From the NCBI RefSeq assembly GCF_017603825.1, contig NZ_CP072014.1, positions 3,162,001 to 3,226,000 on the forward strand: a DNA stretch of 64,000 bases, given 5' to 3'. The notes below the pieces were generated by a model that was not told the origin of the DNA, searched no databases, and saw nothing but the letters and a program-made list of their open reading frames with translations. The first letter of the stretch is position 1, and each line of letters opens with the position of its first letter. The stretch is from Arthrobacter crystallopoietes. GTDB taxonomy: Bacteria > Actinomycetota > Actinomycetes > Actinomycetales > Micrococcaceae. This document shows positions 8,726 to 17,038 of this stretch, piece by piece. The position numbers and the translations under genes are program-made.

Positions 8726-9631
8726 CTACGAAGGGGTGTCCAGGTCGGCGGCGCTGAAGGTATCGCACTGTGCAGGATCGCCGGTCTCGTAGCCCTGGAC
8801 AAACCATGCCTGCCGCTGGTCGCTGGAGCCGTGTGTAAAGGTGTGGGGGTTGACCTGGCCGGTACTGGCCTGCTGGATCCGGTCATCGCCGACGGCGGCA
8901 GCCGCCGAAAGCGCGTCCCGCAGGTCGTCCCGGCCGATGGGCTGCATGAAAGGGCGGCCGGTCGTCTCGTCGATCTGCTCGGTGGCGTTGCCGGCCCAGA
9001 CACCCGCATAACAGTCTGCCTGCAGCTCGACCCTGACGGCGCCGGAAGCGGCTCCTTGGGGATCCTGCTGCGAGTAATTGATGGCGCCGGTCAGATTCTG
9101 GATATGGTGTCCGAACTCGTGCGCCACCACGTATTCTTCGGCCAGCGGGCCCTCGGCCGCACCCAGCTGGTCGGTCAGCTGGTCAAAGAAGCCGGTGTCG
9201 AAATAGGCAGTGGTATCGGCCGGGCAGTAAAACGGTCCGACGGCGCTGGAGGCCGTGCCGCAGCCGGTACTGACCTGGCCGTCAAAAAGCACCACGGACG
9301 GCCGCGGGTACGTCATGTTGAAGCGGGGGAGTTCCTCGCCCCAGAACCGGTTCAGACTATTGACCGTGCCCACTACACGGCAGTCGCGGCGGGTGTTGGC
9401 GTCCTGGCCGGTCTCGCACTGGGCCGAAATACTCTCCGGGCCAGTGGCCTCCTGCTGCACTGAAGTGCCGGAGCCGAGTCCGAGCCCCTGCAACAGCTCC
9501 GGTGGAACCCCCAGCAGCGAGGCGATGAGCACCACCAGTCCGCCGCCGCCGATGGCGATCTTGCCGCCCATGCCACCCCGCCGGTCCTGGACTTGGGACG
9601 TATCCAGCCTGGAGCCCTGATTGAAACTCAT
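8726..9631 (-). CDS. neutral zinc metallopeptidase (YpfJ-like)
   Basis: 301-residue predicted zinc peptidase. HEFGHH at residues 171-176 is the zinc-binding motif, and VELQADCYAGVW downstream supplies the third ligand region as in the YpfJ family. A single hydrophobic segment near residues 25-43 (GGGGLVVLIASLL) is a signal anchor, so the catalytic domain is probably outside the membrane. The N-terminus SFNQGSRLDTSQVQDRRGG is a family hallmark and fixes the start at 9631. Substrates are unknown. It is convergent with the Pr6Pr gene. Confidence 0.9.
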   Translation of the reverse strand: MSFNQGSRLDTSQVQDRRGGMGGKIAIGGGGLVVLIASLLGVPPELLQGLGLGSGTSVQQEATGPESISAQCETGQDANTRRDCRVVGTVNSLNRFWGEELPRFNMTYPRPSVVLFDGQVSTGCGTASSAVGPFYCPADTTAYFDTGFFDQLTDQLGAAEGPLAEEYVVAHEFGHHIQNLTGAINYSQQDPQGAASGAVRVELQADCYAGVWAGNATEQIDETTGRPFMQPIGRDDLRDALSAAAAVGDDRIQQASTGQVNPHTFTHGSSDQRQAWFVQGYETGDPAQCDTFSAADLDTPS

Positions 9632-9668
9632 GGGCTTAGAATAGCGCCGCTGGCCGTCGGTAGCGGCG

Positions 9669-10292
9669 CTATTGCTCCTTTTCCCCGAGTCCGCGTGCGG
9701 CCAGGGCGTCCCCAGTCTGCCGGGCATAAGCCACCGCGCCGATGATGACGGGCTGCACGATGGCGCGTGGGGAAGATCCAAGACCGCGGGCCTTGGCCGC
9801 ATCCCGGACATCGTGCAGGGACCCGAGGAGGTACGGGATGCTCCGCAGCATCAATGAGATGGTCAGGGCGAAACGCTCGGGATCGGCGCCGAACCGCCGC
9901 AGGGGGGTTACGGCCGCAACCAGCCCGTCGAGCAGCCGCTGCGTCTCTGTGGTGGAAGTCAGCAGATTGGCCGCATAGATGCAGGTCAGCAGGGCGGCCA
10001 CCACGGCCAGGGCTCCGGCCGGCGAGTCGACCCACCAGCGGTAGGCAACCACCACCAGAAGGAAAAGCCACATAGCGCGCAGCGGGGTCGCCAGCTTCCG
10101 GACCGGAAGCCCCGCGGCCACATGCAGGACAACGACGACGGCCAGAACCGCCGTGCGGGGAAGGGCGCCGGGGAGGGCCAGCACCGAGATGCCGGCCGCG
10201 GCAAGCAGCAGGAATTTCAGCAGCAGCGGCGCCCGATGCAGCCAGCTCCGCCCGGGTACGTAGGCGCTGATCAGGTGGGCCCGGCCTCTCAC
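9669..10292 (-). CDS. bioN: biotin ECF transporter transmembrane protein BioN
   Basis: T component of an energy-coupling-factor transporter, about 207 residues with five to six hydrophobic segments. The coupling helix region with AAKARGLG near the C-terminus (the A-R-G motif that contacts the ATPase) is clear. I place the start at the GTG 10292-10290, whose GTGA overlaps the bioM stop and which has GGGAG nine bases before it; a TTG nine codons upstream is the alternative. Together with bioM and bioY it forms one three-gene uptake operon. Confidence 0.88.
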   Translation of the reverse strand: MRGRAHLISAYVPGRSWLHRAPLLLKFLLLAAAGISVLALPGALPRTAVLAVVVVLHVAAGLPVRKLATPLRAMWLFLLVVVAYRWWVDSPAGALAVVAALLTCIYAANLLTSTTETQRLLDGLVAAVTPLRRFGADPERFALTISLMLRSIPYLLGSLHDVRDAAKARGLGSSPRAIVQPVIIGAVAYARQTGDALAARGLGEKEQ

Positions 10293-10996
10293 GGCGTTGG
10301 CTCCCGTATGCCGGCGCAAAGCTTGCGGTAAAAGTCCACGGCTGTGGGTGGATCGCCGTCGTAAACCACTGTGCCCGAGTCCACAACGAGCGTGCGTTCA
10401 CTGTCCCGGGCCAATTCCAGGTCATGGGTGGCCAGGATGATCTGCTGCGGCAGCGCGGCCAGCCGGTCCCGCAGCAGCAGCGTGTTCTTCAAATCAAGCA
10501 GGGTGGAGGGCTCGTCCAGCACCAGCACATCCGGAGCCACTGCCAGCACGCTGGCCAGGGCAGCCAGTTGACGCTCCCCGCCGGAGAGCTGGTAGATGCT
10601 CTGGTCGGCCAAGGCGGCGAGGCCGAAGCCGATCAGGATTTCCATTGCCGCGTTCCGGCGGTCGGTACGGTTGCGGTGGATCCGCCGCAACGACAGTTCG
10701 ACGTCCTCGAGCGGCGTGGGCATGACTAGCTGGGACAGAGGGTCGGTGAAGACAAAAGCGACTTTCCGACGTACAGCGGCCCCGTGTCTGGCCGTATCAC
10801 GGCCGCCCACATCCACGGTTCCGGCGTCGGGGAGGACCAGGCCGTTGATCAGTTTGAGCAGGGTCGATTTACCGGAGCCGTTGGCGCCGATAATGCTGAT
10901 GCGCTGCTCCCCGAGCGCCAAATGCGGCACGGAAAGGATCGGTGCTGCGTCTTCGGCGAAGTCGGGACGGACCAGGACGTCGCGGAACTTGATCAT
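10289..10996 (-). CDS. bioM: biotin ECF transporter ATPase BioM
   Basis: ATPase subunit of the biotin ECF importer, 235 residues. Walker A is GANGSGKST, the signature is LSGGERQ, Walker B is VLVLDEPSTLLD and the switch His is in LATHDLEL. The ATG lies one base after the bioY stop (TGACATG), and the gene ends overlapping bioN by four bases. The assignment to biotin comes from the neighbouring BioY, because ATPases of this class are not substrate-specific. Confidence 0.9.
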   Translation of the reverse strand: MIKFRDVLVRPDFAEDAAPILSVPHLALGEQRISIIGANGSGKSTLLKLINGLVLPDAGTVDVGGRDTARHGAAVRRKVAFVFTDPLSQLVMPTPLEDVELSLRRIHRNRTDRRNAAMEILIGFGLAALADQSIYQLSGGERQLAALASVLAVAPDVLVLDEPSTLLDLKNTLLLRDRLAALPQQIILATHDLELARDSERTLVVDSGTVVYDGDPPTAVDFYRKLCAGIREPTP

Positions 10997-10997
10997 G

Positions 10998-11663
10998 TCA
11001 GCGTGGCCGGCGAAGCAGATCAGGGAAGGCTTTGTGGATGCCGACGGCGATTGCAGCCGCCGCGGCGTTCTTGACCAGATCCCCGGGGACGAACGGCAGG
11101 TCGGCAACCAGCGCAGCGCCGAAGGCCAGCTGGCCGTTGAGCATCATGCCGGCGATCCCGCACAGATGCGTCAGGACCGTGCCTGCTGTGGCCGCCGCGA
11201 ACAACCACAGCGTGGTCACCGTGGTCAGCTTGCGGACCCGCCGGAGCGCCGGCCGCGCCAGCACTCCGATGAGCGCAGCCGCGAAGGGGAAGGAAAGCAG
11301 GTAGCCGGCCGAACCCATCGCCAGCACGCCCAGACCGCCCTGGTAGCCGGCGAAAATGGGCAGGCCGACCAGGCCAAGCAGAACATACAATCCCACCGCG
11401 GCGAACGCGCGGGCGCCGCCGAGGACGAGTCCGGCCAAGGCAACCACCATGGTCTGGAGCGTTATGGGCACACCGAGAATGTTGCCGGCCGGGATCGGGG
11501 GAACGGCAATCGATGCGGCAGTCAGGGCGGCGAAGACGCCGATGAGAGCCAGGTCGGTGCCGTTCCAGGAGCGGCGGCGCGCCGGGCTTTCGTCGGCAGC
11601 GGGGGAGCCGCCGACAATACCGGAGGTTGCGGGGTTCCGATGGTGGGCGGACTGCTTCGACAT
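10998..11663 (-). CDS. bioY: biotin transporter BioY (substrate-binding S component)
   Basis: Membrane S component that binds biotin, 221 residues with about six hydrophobic segments. The BioY signatures are visible: IPAGNILGVPITLQTM, LAGLVLGG, LYVLLGLVGLPIFAGYQGG, and the C-terminal DLPFVPGDLVKNAAAA. The first ~40 residues are polar and variable. An excellent ribosome site (AAGGAG) precedes the ATG at 11663. A 23-base inverted repeat lies 20 bases upstream of the start and probably controls the operon by biotin supply. Confidence 0.95.
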   Translation of the reverse strand: MSKQSAHHRNPATSGIVGGSPAADESPARRRSWNGTDLALIGVFAALTAASIAVPPIPAGNILGVPITLQTMVVALAGLVLGGARAFAAVGLYVLLGLVGLPIFAGYQGGLGVLAMGSAGYLLSFPFAAALIGVLARPALRRVRKLTTVTTLWLFAAATAGTVLTHLCGIAGMMLNGQLAFGAALVADLPFVPGDLVKNAAAAAIAVGIHKAFPDLLRRPR

Positions 11664-11683
11664 TGAAAGCTCCTTCTGTGGCA

Positions 11684-11706
11684 TGAGGACAACATGTCTG
11701 TCCTCA
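11684..11706. promoter_or_regulatory. inverted repeat in the bioY leader, candidate operator
   Basis: TGAGGACA-N7-TGTCCTCA, a perfect 8-bp dyad, centred about 32 bases before the bioY ATG. The position fits a repressor operator or an RNA hairpin over the translation start region. No biotin regulator is encoded in this window. It differs from the E. coli-type BirA operator. Confidence 0.45.
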
Positions 11707-11848
11707 GCTAACGAGAATAGCGCCTGCGAAGCGGGGAACGGTTGTAGGTTTCCTCCGAAGTCATACGGGCCGGTAGACTGGAAAGGCTGATTTCTGCAGC
11801 ATCTTGTACTGCATATTCCCTTATATCCCCTTTGGAGAGGTCCCACCT

Positions 11849-13447
11849 GTGATTACCGTTAATGATCTTGAGCTGCGCGCTGGAGCCCGTCTGCTCATGG
11901 ACGCGGTGTCATTCCGTGTGGACAAGGGCGACAAGATCGGGCTGGTAGGCCGCAACGGAGCAGGCAAAACGACCCTGACCCGGGTTCTCGCCGGCGAGGG
12001 CATTCCGGCAGCAGGCCAGGTCACCCGTAGCGGAGATATTGGCTACCTGCCGCAGGACCCACGGACACCGAACATGGACCAGTTGGCACGAGACCGGATT
12101 CTTTCTGCCCGCGGACTGGATATCGTCTCCGGCAAGCTACGCGCCGCGCAGGCCGACATGGCCAGCGAGAATCCGGACGTCCAGGCCAAGGCCATGCGCA
12201 GCTACGACCGGCTCGAAGCCGAGTTCCTTGCGGGTGGCGGCTATGCTGCGGAGGCGGAGGCGGCCGCGATTTCCTCCAACCTCGCGCTGCCGGAGCGGAT
12301 CCTGAACCAGCCGCTCAAAACCCTTTCCGGCGGCCAGCGCCGCCGTGTTGAACTGGCCCGCATCCTGTACTCCGGCGCCGACACCATGCTGCTGGATGAG
12401 CCCACTAACCACCTGGACGCCGATTCCATCAGCTGGCTTCGCGAGTTCCTGAAGAACCATCACGGCGGACTGATCGTAATCAGCCACGACACCGAGCTGC
12501 TCGAAGCCACCGTCAACAAGGTCTTCCTGCTCGATGCCAACCGCGCGACCATCGACATCTACAACATGAACTGGAAGCGCTACCAGCTGCAGCGCGAAAC
12601 CGATGAGCGCGCCCGCAAGCGTGAGCGTGCGAATGCGGAGAAGAAGGCTGGGGTCCTGATGGACCAGGCCAACAAGATGCGTGCCAAGGCCACCAAGGCC
12701 GTTGCAGCGCAGAACATGGCCAAGCGGGCCGAGCGGCTGCTCAGCGGACTGGATGCCGTGCGTGCCAGCGACAAGGTCGCGGCGCTGCGTTTCCCGGACC
12801 CGTCTCCCTGTGGCAAGACCCCGATGACGGCTGAGGGACTGAGCAAGTCCTATGGCTCATTGGAAATCTTCACCGATGTGGACCTGGCGATTGACCGCGG
12901 TTCCAGGGTTGTGATTCTCGGACTGAACGGTGCGGGTAAGACCACACTGCTGCGGATGCTCGCCGGGGTGGATTCACCGGACACCGGCGAAGTCATTCCC
13001 GGGCACGGGCTGAAGATCGGCTACTACGCGCAGGAGCATGAAACGCTCGATACCGAACGCAGCGTGCTGGAAAACATGCGCACGGCTGCCCCGGATCTGC
13101 AGGACGCCGAAGTCCGCAACATCCTGGGCTCGTTCCTGTTCTCCGGCGACGACGTCAACAAGCCTGCCGGCGTACTCTCCGGCGGGGAGAAGACCCGTTT
13201 GGCGCTGGCCACCATTGTTGCGTCCTCGGCCAACGTACTGCTGCTCGACGAGCCCACCAACAACCTCGATCCTGCCAGCCGCGCCGAGATCCTGGGCGCG
13301 CTGCGCAACTATAGCGGCGCGGTGGTCATGGTAAGCCACGACGAGGGGGCAGTGGAAGCGCTGAACCCCGAGCGCGTTGTCCTGCTGCCCGATGGCGTGG
13401 AGGACCTCTGGAACGAGAGCTACCTGGACCTGGTCACGCTCGCGTAG
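11849..13447 (+). CDS. ABC-F family ATPase (ribosome-associated)
   Basis: Soluble protein of 532 residues with two ABC domains and no membrane part, as in ABC-F translation factors. First domain: GRNGAGKTT, LSGGQRRRVE, MLLDEPTNHLD. Second domain: GLNGAGKTT, LSGGEKTRLA, VLLLDEPTNNLD. The linker at about residues 245-320 is rich in Arg, Lys and Ala and helical, the ribosome-contacting part of the family. The start is the GTG at 11849, preceded by GGAGAGG, giving VITVNDLELRAGARLL, the usual N-terminus. Whether it is a housekeeping factor or gives antibiotic resistance cannot be told from sequence. Confidence 0.93.
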   Translation: MITVNDLELRAGARLLMDAVSFRVDKGDKIGLVGRNGAGKTTLTRVLAGEGIPAAGQVTRSGDIGYLPQDPRTPNMDQLARDRILSARGLDIVSGKLRAAQADMASENPDVQAKAMRSYDRLEAEFLAGGGYAAEAEAAAISSNLALPERILNQPLKTLSGGQRRRVELARILYSGADTMLLDEPTNHLDADSISWLREFLKNHHGGLIVISHDTELLEATVNKVFLLDANRATIDIYNMNWKRYQLQRETDERARKRERANAEKKAGVLMDQANKMRAKATKAVAAQNMAKRAERLLSGLDAVRASDKVAALRFPDPSPCGKTPMTAEGLSKSYGSLEIFTDVDLAIDRGSRVVILGLNGAGKTTLLRMLAGVDSPDTGEVIPGHGLKIGYYAQEHETLDTERSVLENMRTAAPDLQDAEVRNILGSFLFSGDDVNKPAGVLSGGEKTRLALATIVASSANVLLLDEPTNNLDPASRAEILGALRNYSGAVVMVSHDEGAVEALNPERVVLLPDGVEDLWNESYLDLVTLA

Positions 13448-13471
13448 CGCTGACGGCTGCTGGCGGCGGGC

Positions 13472-14365
13472 TCAGTCCCGCTCGCTCAGCAGGGAGCCAT
13501 CCGTGCGGAATCCCTGGGCGTCCAGCACGGCGTCTTCTTCTTCTTCGGCGCTGGGACGCTTGCGGGAACGCTTCTGCGCGGCCGGCCGCGGAGCGGGATT
13601 GGCCTCGTGATAGCCCGCTTCTTCATCTTCCTCCTGCAGCCGGTCCATTATTGCCTGCTGCCGGGCGGCATAGCCGTAGCCGACGAAGAACAGCACACCG
13701 AAGGCGTACCACTGCATGGAGTAGGACAGGTGCGGGCCCTCATCGATCGCCGGCTTGGGCATGAGGACGGGACGCTCAGCGGGGGCGGGATTTTCCGCCG
13801 CCATCAAGCCGTAGCCGCCCGTGAAGACCGGGTAGTCCAGCTCGGCTGCATACTCGTCCAACTGGATCGATGCCAGTTGCCCCTCCGGAGCACCGCGGTC
13901 CACTGATGACTCACCCGGCTTAACCCGTGCGACGACGGTGACATCACCCTCCGGGGCTGCCGGAACCGTATCTGGGCGGCCGGCCACATTATTGCCAATG
14001 GGCAACCAGCCGCGGTTGACAATGACCGCCGGCCCCGAGACCAGCTTCAATGGGACTAGGACCTCGTATCCGGGTCGGCCGTTGAGTGGGCGGTTGCGCA
14101 CCACCCGCTGGCCAGCTTCGTCGTACTCGCCACGCAGGACCACGGGCGTCCACTCATCGGCGTCGTCGGCTTCGGCGAAGATATCCGGCACGGTCTCAAA
14201 ATCGACAGGGTCGGCGTCGTAATTGGATTCAATCGCGGTAACAACGTCGTGGGCCTGGTCCCTGCGGTCCATCTGCCAGTTGCCCAGGAGAACACAGACG
14301 GAAGCGAGCAACGCGACCAGAAGGAGCCAGCCCAGCCACTTCGCGCTGAATAGAAAACGGTACAT
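13472..14365 (-). CDS. SURF1 family cytochrome oxidase assembly protein
   Basis: Membrane protein of 297 residues assisting heme a insertion into cytochrome c oxidase. It has one N-terminal helix (residues ~9-29, WLGWLLLVALLASVCVLLG followed by NWQMDRRDQ) and a second near residues 216-236 (QWYAFGVLFFVGYGYA), with the extracytoplasmic domain between them holding RNRPLNGRPGYEVLVPL and VNRGWLP, the SURF1 motifs. The ~60-residue tail is charged, with an acidic run. Three bases separate it from the next gene on the same strand, so it is the last gene of a short operon with 14369-15138. It complements ctaA at the left edge. Confidence 0.92.
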   Translation of the reverse strand: MYRFLFSAKWLGWLLLVALLASVCVLLGNWQMDRRDQAHDVVTAIESNYDADPVDFETVPDIFAEADDADEWTPVVLRGEYDEAGQRVVRNRPLNGRPGYEVLVPLKLVSGPAVIVNRGWLPIGNNVAGRPDTVPAAPEGDVTVVARVKPGESSVDRGAPEGQLASIQLDEYAAELDYPVFTGGYGLMAAENPAPAERPVLMPKPAIDEGPHLSYSMQWYAFGVLFFVGYGYAARQQAIMDRLQEEDEEAGYHEANPAPRPAAQKRSRKRPSAEEEEDAVLDAQGFRTDGSLLSERD

Positions 14366-14368
14366 CAG

Positions 14369-14617
14369 CTAGCTTCCCTCTACCGGAGCGGCCAGTGGCT
14401 GGGTATCGCACCACAGCCCGCGCAGCTTGAGATAGTCCTCCAGCCAGCCGCGGTGGTCTTCGCAGGCCAGCCAGATCTTCCGCCGTTCGGGCGTGTGGAT
14501 TTTCGGGTTGTTCCACCTCACCTGCCAGTCCGCGGCAGCGCGGCAGCCCTTTCTGGAACACACCGTCTCAGCCGGCATTGGCTGCCCGCCCCCGGACAGC
14601 TGGTCAAAAATACTCAC
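14369..14617 (-). CDS. small Cys/His protein, conserved in actinobacteria, function unknown
   Basis: 82 residues. Cysteines and a histidine are arranged as CSRKGC near residue 20 and ACEDH near residue 52, which could bind one zinc or an Fe-S cluster. The middle (WQVRWNNPKIHTPERRKIWLAC) looks like a folded beta core. The start overlaps the stop of the DUF3099 gene by four bases and the stop is three bases before SURF1, so it is coupled to oxidase assembly. I recall similar proteins being mislabelled acetone carboxylase, but nothing here supports that activity. Confidence 0.7.
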   Translation of the reverse strand: MSIFDQLSGGGQPMPAETVCSRKGCRAAADWQVRWNNPKIHTPERRKIWLACEDHRGWLEDYLKLRGLWCDTQPLAAPVEGS

Positions 14618-15138
14618 GCGGCGCTTTCGTCCTTCCGGCGCTTCGTCACCGGGCTCAGATTGCCCTCGAAGACCTCATAGCTGTCATGAACCGGTGCGGC
14701 AGGTCCCGCACGCCGGTGAACCGTTTCCGAGCCGGTTGCCCGTTCCGGTCCTTCGCCGGGTGCGGACGTGCCTGCTTCCTGTTCCTCATCCACGATCTCG
14801 CCGGGCACCACCACGGGTTCCGCGGCCTTCGCAGCGGCTTCCGCAGATTCCAGTTCGCCGGCGGGTGCATGGTCCAGCAACGCATCGCTGTGCTTGAGAT
14901 TGCTCTGGTCGCTGCCACCATTGGCAATGACGACCGCGATCCAAGGCAGGAAGACTGCTCCGGCCACAAAGAGCCATCTGGCCCAGCCGTCGATGAAAAA
15001 GAACAGCAGAAGGCAGGCCAAGCGGATTCCCATCGCAAGGGAATACTTGACCATCCGACGGTGCATCTCGTCCGTGTGGCTTTCGGGGACATCCGTAATG
15101 CTGAGGACTTCCCGATCATCATCTGGCTGCTTATTCAT
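14614..15138 (-). CDS. DUF3099 family membrane protein
   Basis: 174 residues starting at the ATG 15138 (MNKQPDDDREVLSITDVPES). The family core TDEMHRRMVKYSLAMGIRLACLLLFFF is followed by a second hydrophobic segment (WLFVAGAVFLPWIAVVIANGG), giving two helices at about residues 33-82. The remaining ~90 residues are Ala/Glu-rich and probably disordered. The longer open frame upstream lacks coding character. It leads a coupled three-gene operon with the small Cys protein and SURF1. Function unknown. Confidence 0.85.
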   Translation of the reverse strand: MNKQPDDDREVLSITDVPESHTDEMHRRMVKYSLAMGIRLACLLLFFFIDGWARWLFVAGAVFLPWIAVVIANGGSDQSNLKHSDALLDHAPAGELESAEAAAKAAEPVVVPGEIVDEEQEAGTSAPGEGPERATGSETVHRRAGPAAPVHDSYEVFEGNLSPVTKRRKDESAA

Positions 15139-15292
15139 CACGCTCCATAGACCCACTTCAATTCTCCCACGTGCCGGAACCCAGACGAAGTCCGTGGCCG
15201 GGATGGCTGGGATGGCCATGGTCACATGCGGGCCCGCAGCCGGCAGAGGGCTAGGATTCTTTAGAAATAAACCGCGTTCAACGGAGGTAAAT

Positions 15293-16015
15293 GTGAGCAA
15301 CGAACAGCAGACCGGGCGAAGCGTCCTGGTCACGGGCGGCAACCGCGGGATCGGCTTGGCCATTGCCAAGTCCTTCCTGGCCAACGGCGATAAGGTAGCC
15401 ATCACCTATCGTAGCGGTGACGTTCCCGAGGGTCTGCTGGGCGTCAAGGCCGACGTCACCGATACCGCCTCCCTTGACGCAGCTTTCACAGAGGTTGAGG
15501 CCGCCCATGGTCCGGTAGAAGTAGTTGTGGCAAATGCCGGCATCACCCGCGACACGCTGCTGCTGCGGATGAGCGAGGACGATTTTACCGATGTCGTGGA
15601 CACGAACCTTGGCGGCGCCTTCCGCGTCATCAAACGGGCCTCCAAGGGCATGATCCGGCTGCGCAAGGGCCGCGTTGTCCTGATCTCCTCCGTTGTCGGC
15701 CTGTACGGTTCCCCCGGCCAGATCAACTACGCAGCGTCAAAGTCCGGCCTGGTCGGCATGGCGCGGTCGCTGACCCGCGAGCTCGGTTCGCGCGGCATCA
15801 CCGCCAACGTGGTGGCCCCCGGGTTCGTCAATACGGACATGACGGCCGAACTGCCCGAGGATACCCAGAAGAGCTATCTTGCCAGCATTCCTGCCGGCCG
15901 CTTCGCCGAACCGGAGGAGGTGGCCAATGTGGTCCGCTGGATCGCCAGCGACGAGGCCGCCTACATCTCCGGCGCCGTCATCCCCGTTGACGGCGGCCTC
16001 GGCATGGGGCATTAG
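15293..16015 (+). CDS. fabG: beta-ketoacyl-ACP reductase FabG
   Basis: Short-chain dehydrogenase reducing 3-oxoacyl-ACP in fatty acid synthesis, 240 residues, cytoplasmic. The NADPH motif TGGNRGIG is at residues ~14-21, NAG at about 80, and the catalytic Ser and YAASK are in ISSVVGLYGSPGQINYAASK, all intact. It ends with SGAVIPVDGGLGMGH as in mycobacterial FabG1/MabA. The start is the GTG at 15293 with GGAGG five bases before it. A second, aberrant SDR gene follows 151 bases later on the same strand, where mycobacteria carry inhA. Confidence 0.92.
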   Translation: MSNEQQTGRSVLVTGGNRGIGLAIAKSFLANGDKVAITYRSGDVPEGLLGVKADVTDTASLDAAFTEVEAAHGPVEVVVANAGITRDTLLLRMSEDDFTDVVDTNLGGAFRVIKRASKGMIRLRKGRVVLISSVVGLYGSPGQINYAASKSGLVGMARSLTRELGSRGITANVVAPGFVNTDMTAELPEDTQKSYLASIPAGRFAEPEEVANVVRWIASDEAAYISGAVIPVDGGLGMGH

Positions 16016-16166
16016 CAGCGGCCAGGCGGCTTCGGCTGCAGTTTGTCGGTTTCCTACAACAGGTCCGGCTTCACGTACTGGCAGTATGGAAGCAGACAAC
16101 CATTACCGTTAAGCGTTTCCTACAAGGAAGCGCAGGGGAGTCCCCCGCAAAAATTGAGGAGCAGCC

Positions 16167-16919
16167 ATGGGTGCACTGGAAGGCAAGTCGGCCATCGTGA
16201 CGGGATCGTCCCGCGGGATCGGCGCAGACGTAGCGAAGAACCTCGCCGCAGAAGGCGCTTCCGTGGTCATCAACTACCGCCAGAAGGCGCCGCGTGCCAA
16301 CAAGGTAGTCACGCAGATCGAAGAAGCCGGCGGCCGCGCTGTGGCGGTCGGGGCGGACCTCACCGTGCCGGAAGGCGCGCAGGCGCTGGTCGACGCGGCC
16401 AAGGAAAACTTCGGCGGACTGGACCTGCTGGTCCTCAATGCGTCCGGCGGCATGGAAACCGGACTGGGTGAGGACTACGCCATGCGCCTGAACCGCGACG
16501 CCCAGGTGAACATGCTCAGGGCCGCCGTGGACGTCATGCCCTCGGGTTCGCGAGTCGTCTTCGTCACCAGCCACCAGGCACACTTCATCGACACTGTCCC
16601 CACGATGCCCGAGTATGAGCCGGTGGCCCGGAGCAAGCGGGCCGGCGAGGACGCCTTGCGGGCCGAACTGCCGGCGCTGGCGGAAAAGGGCATCTCGCTG
16701 GTAGTCGTCTCCGGCGACATGATCGAAGGCACAGTGACCGCTACTCTGCTGGACCGCGCGGCACCCGGGGCCATCGAGGCCCGTCGCGAGGCGGCGGGCA
16801 AGCTGTATTCGGTCGAGGAGTTTGCCGTGGAGATTGCCAGGATGGCGACGGCGGACGTTCCTTCCGGGCACACGGAGCTGGTCGGCGGAGCCGACTGGTT
16901 CCAGAACGCCCAAGCCTGA
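16167..16919 (+). CDS. SDR-fold protein lacking the canonical catalytic tyrosine
   Basis: 250 residues with a complete Rossmann cofactor motif, TGSSRGIG (residues 12-19). The active-site Lys is in VARSKRAGED, but the position four residues before it, normally Tyr, is Val; the nearest Tyr is three residues further upstream. NAG is also altered to NASGG. It may use another acid residue, act on an unusual substrate, or be a binding rather than a catalytic protein. The place directly after fabG is that of enoyl reductase genes in related genomes, but the sequence does not resemble InhA. A ribosome site (GAGGAG) precedes the ATG. Confidence 0.82.
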   Translation: MGALEGKSAIVTGSSRGIGADVAKNLAAEGASVVINYRQKAPRANKVVTQIEEAGGRAVAVGADLTVPEGAQALVDAAKENFGGLDLLVLNASGGMETGLGEDYAMRLNRDAQVNMLRAAVDVMPSGSRVVFVTSHQAHFIDTVPTMPEYEPVARSKRAGEDALRAELPALAEKGISLVVVSGDMIEGTVTATLLDRAAPGAIEARREAAGKLYSVEEFAVEIARMATADVPSGHTELVGGADWFQNAQA

Positions 16920-16939
16920 GTCCCTCCACCGGAACCTGA

Positions 16940-16980
16940 GCCGGCGGCTGCAGCGGAATACTTCCGCGGCAGCCGCCGGC
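16940..16980. terminator. bidirectional terminator between the SDR gene and serB
   Basis: Very long hairpin: 16940-16958 pairs with 16962-16980 with a single A-G mismatch and a three-base loop, then CGTTTAAAC. It lies between convergent genes and can stop transcripts from both sides. Confidence 0.8.
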
Positions 16981-17038
16981 CGTTTAAACTGATTCCCAGG
17001 CAGTCCCGCAGGCGAGACCCCGAGCCCCTTGAAACCGC

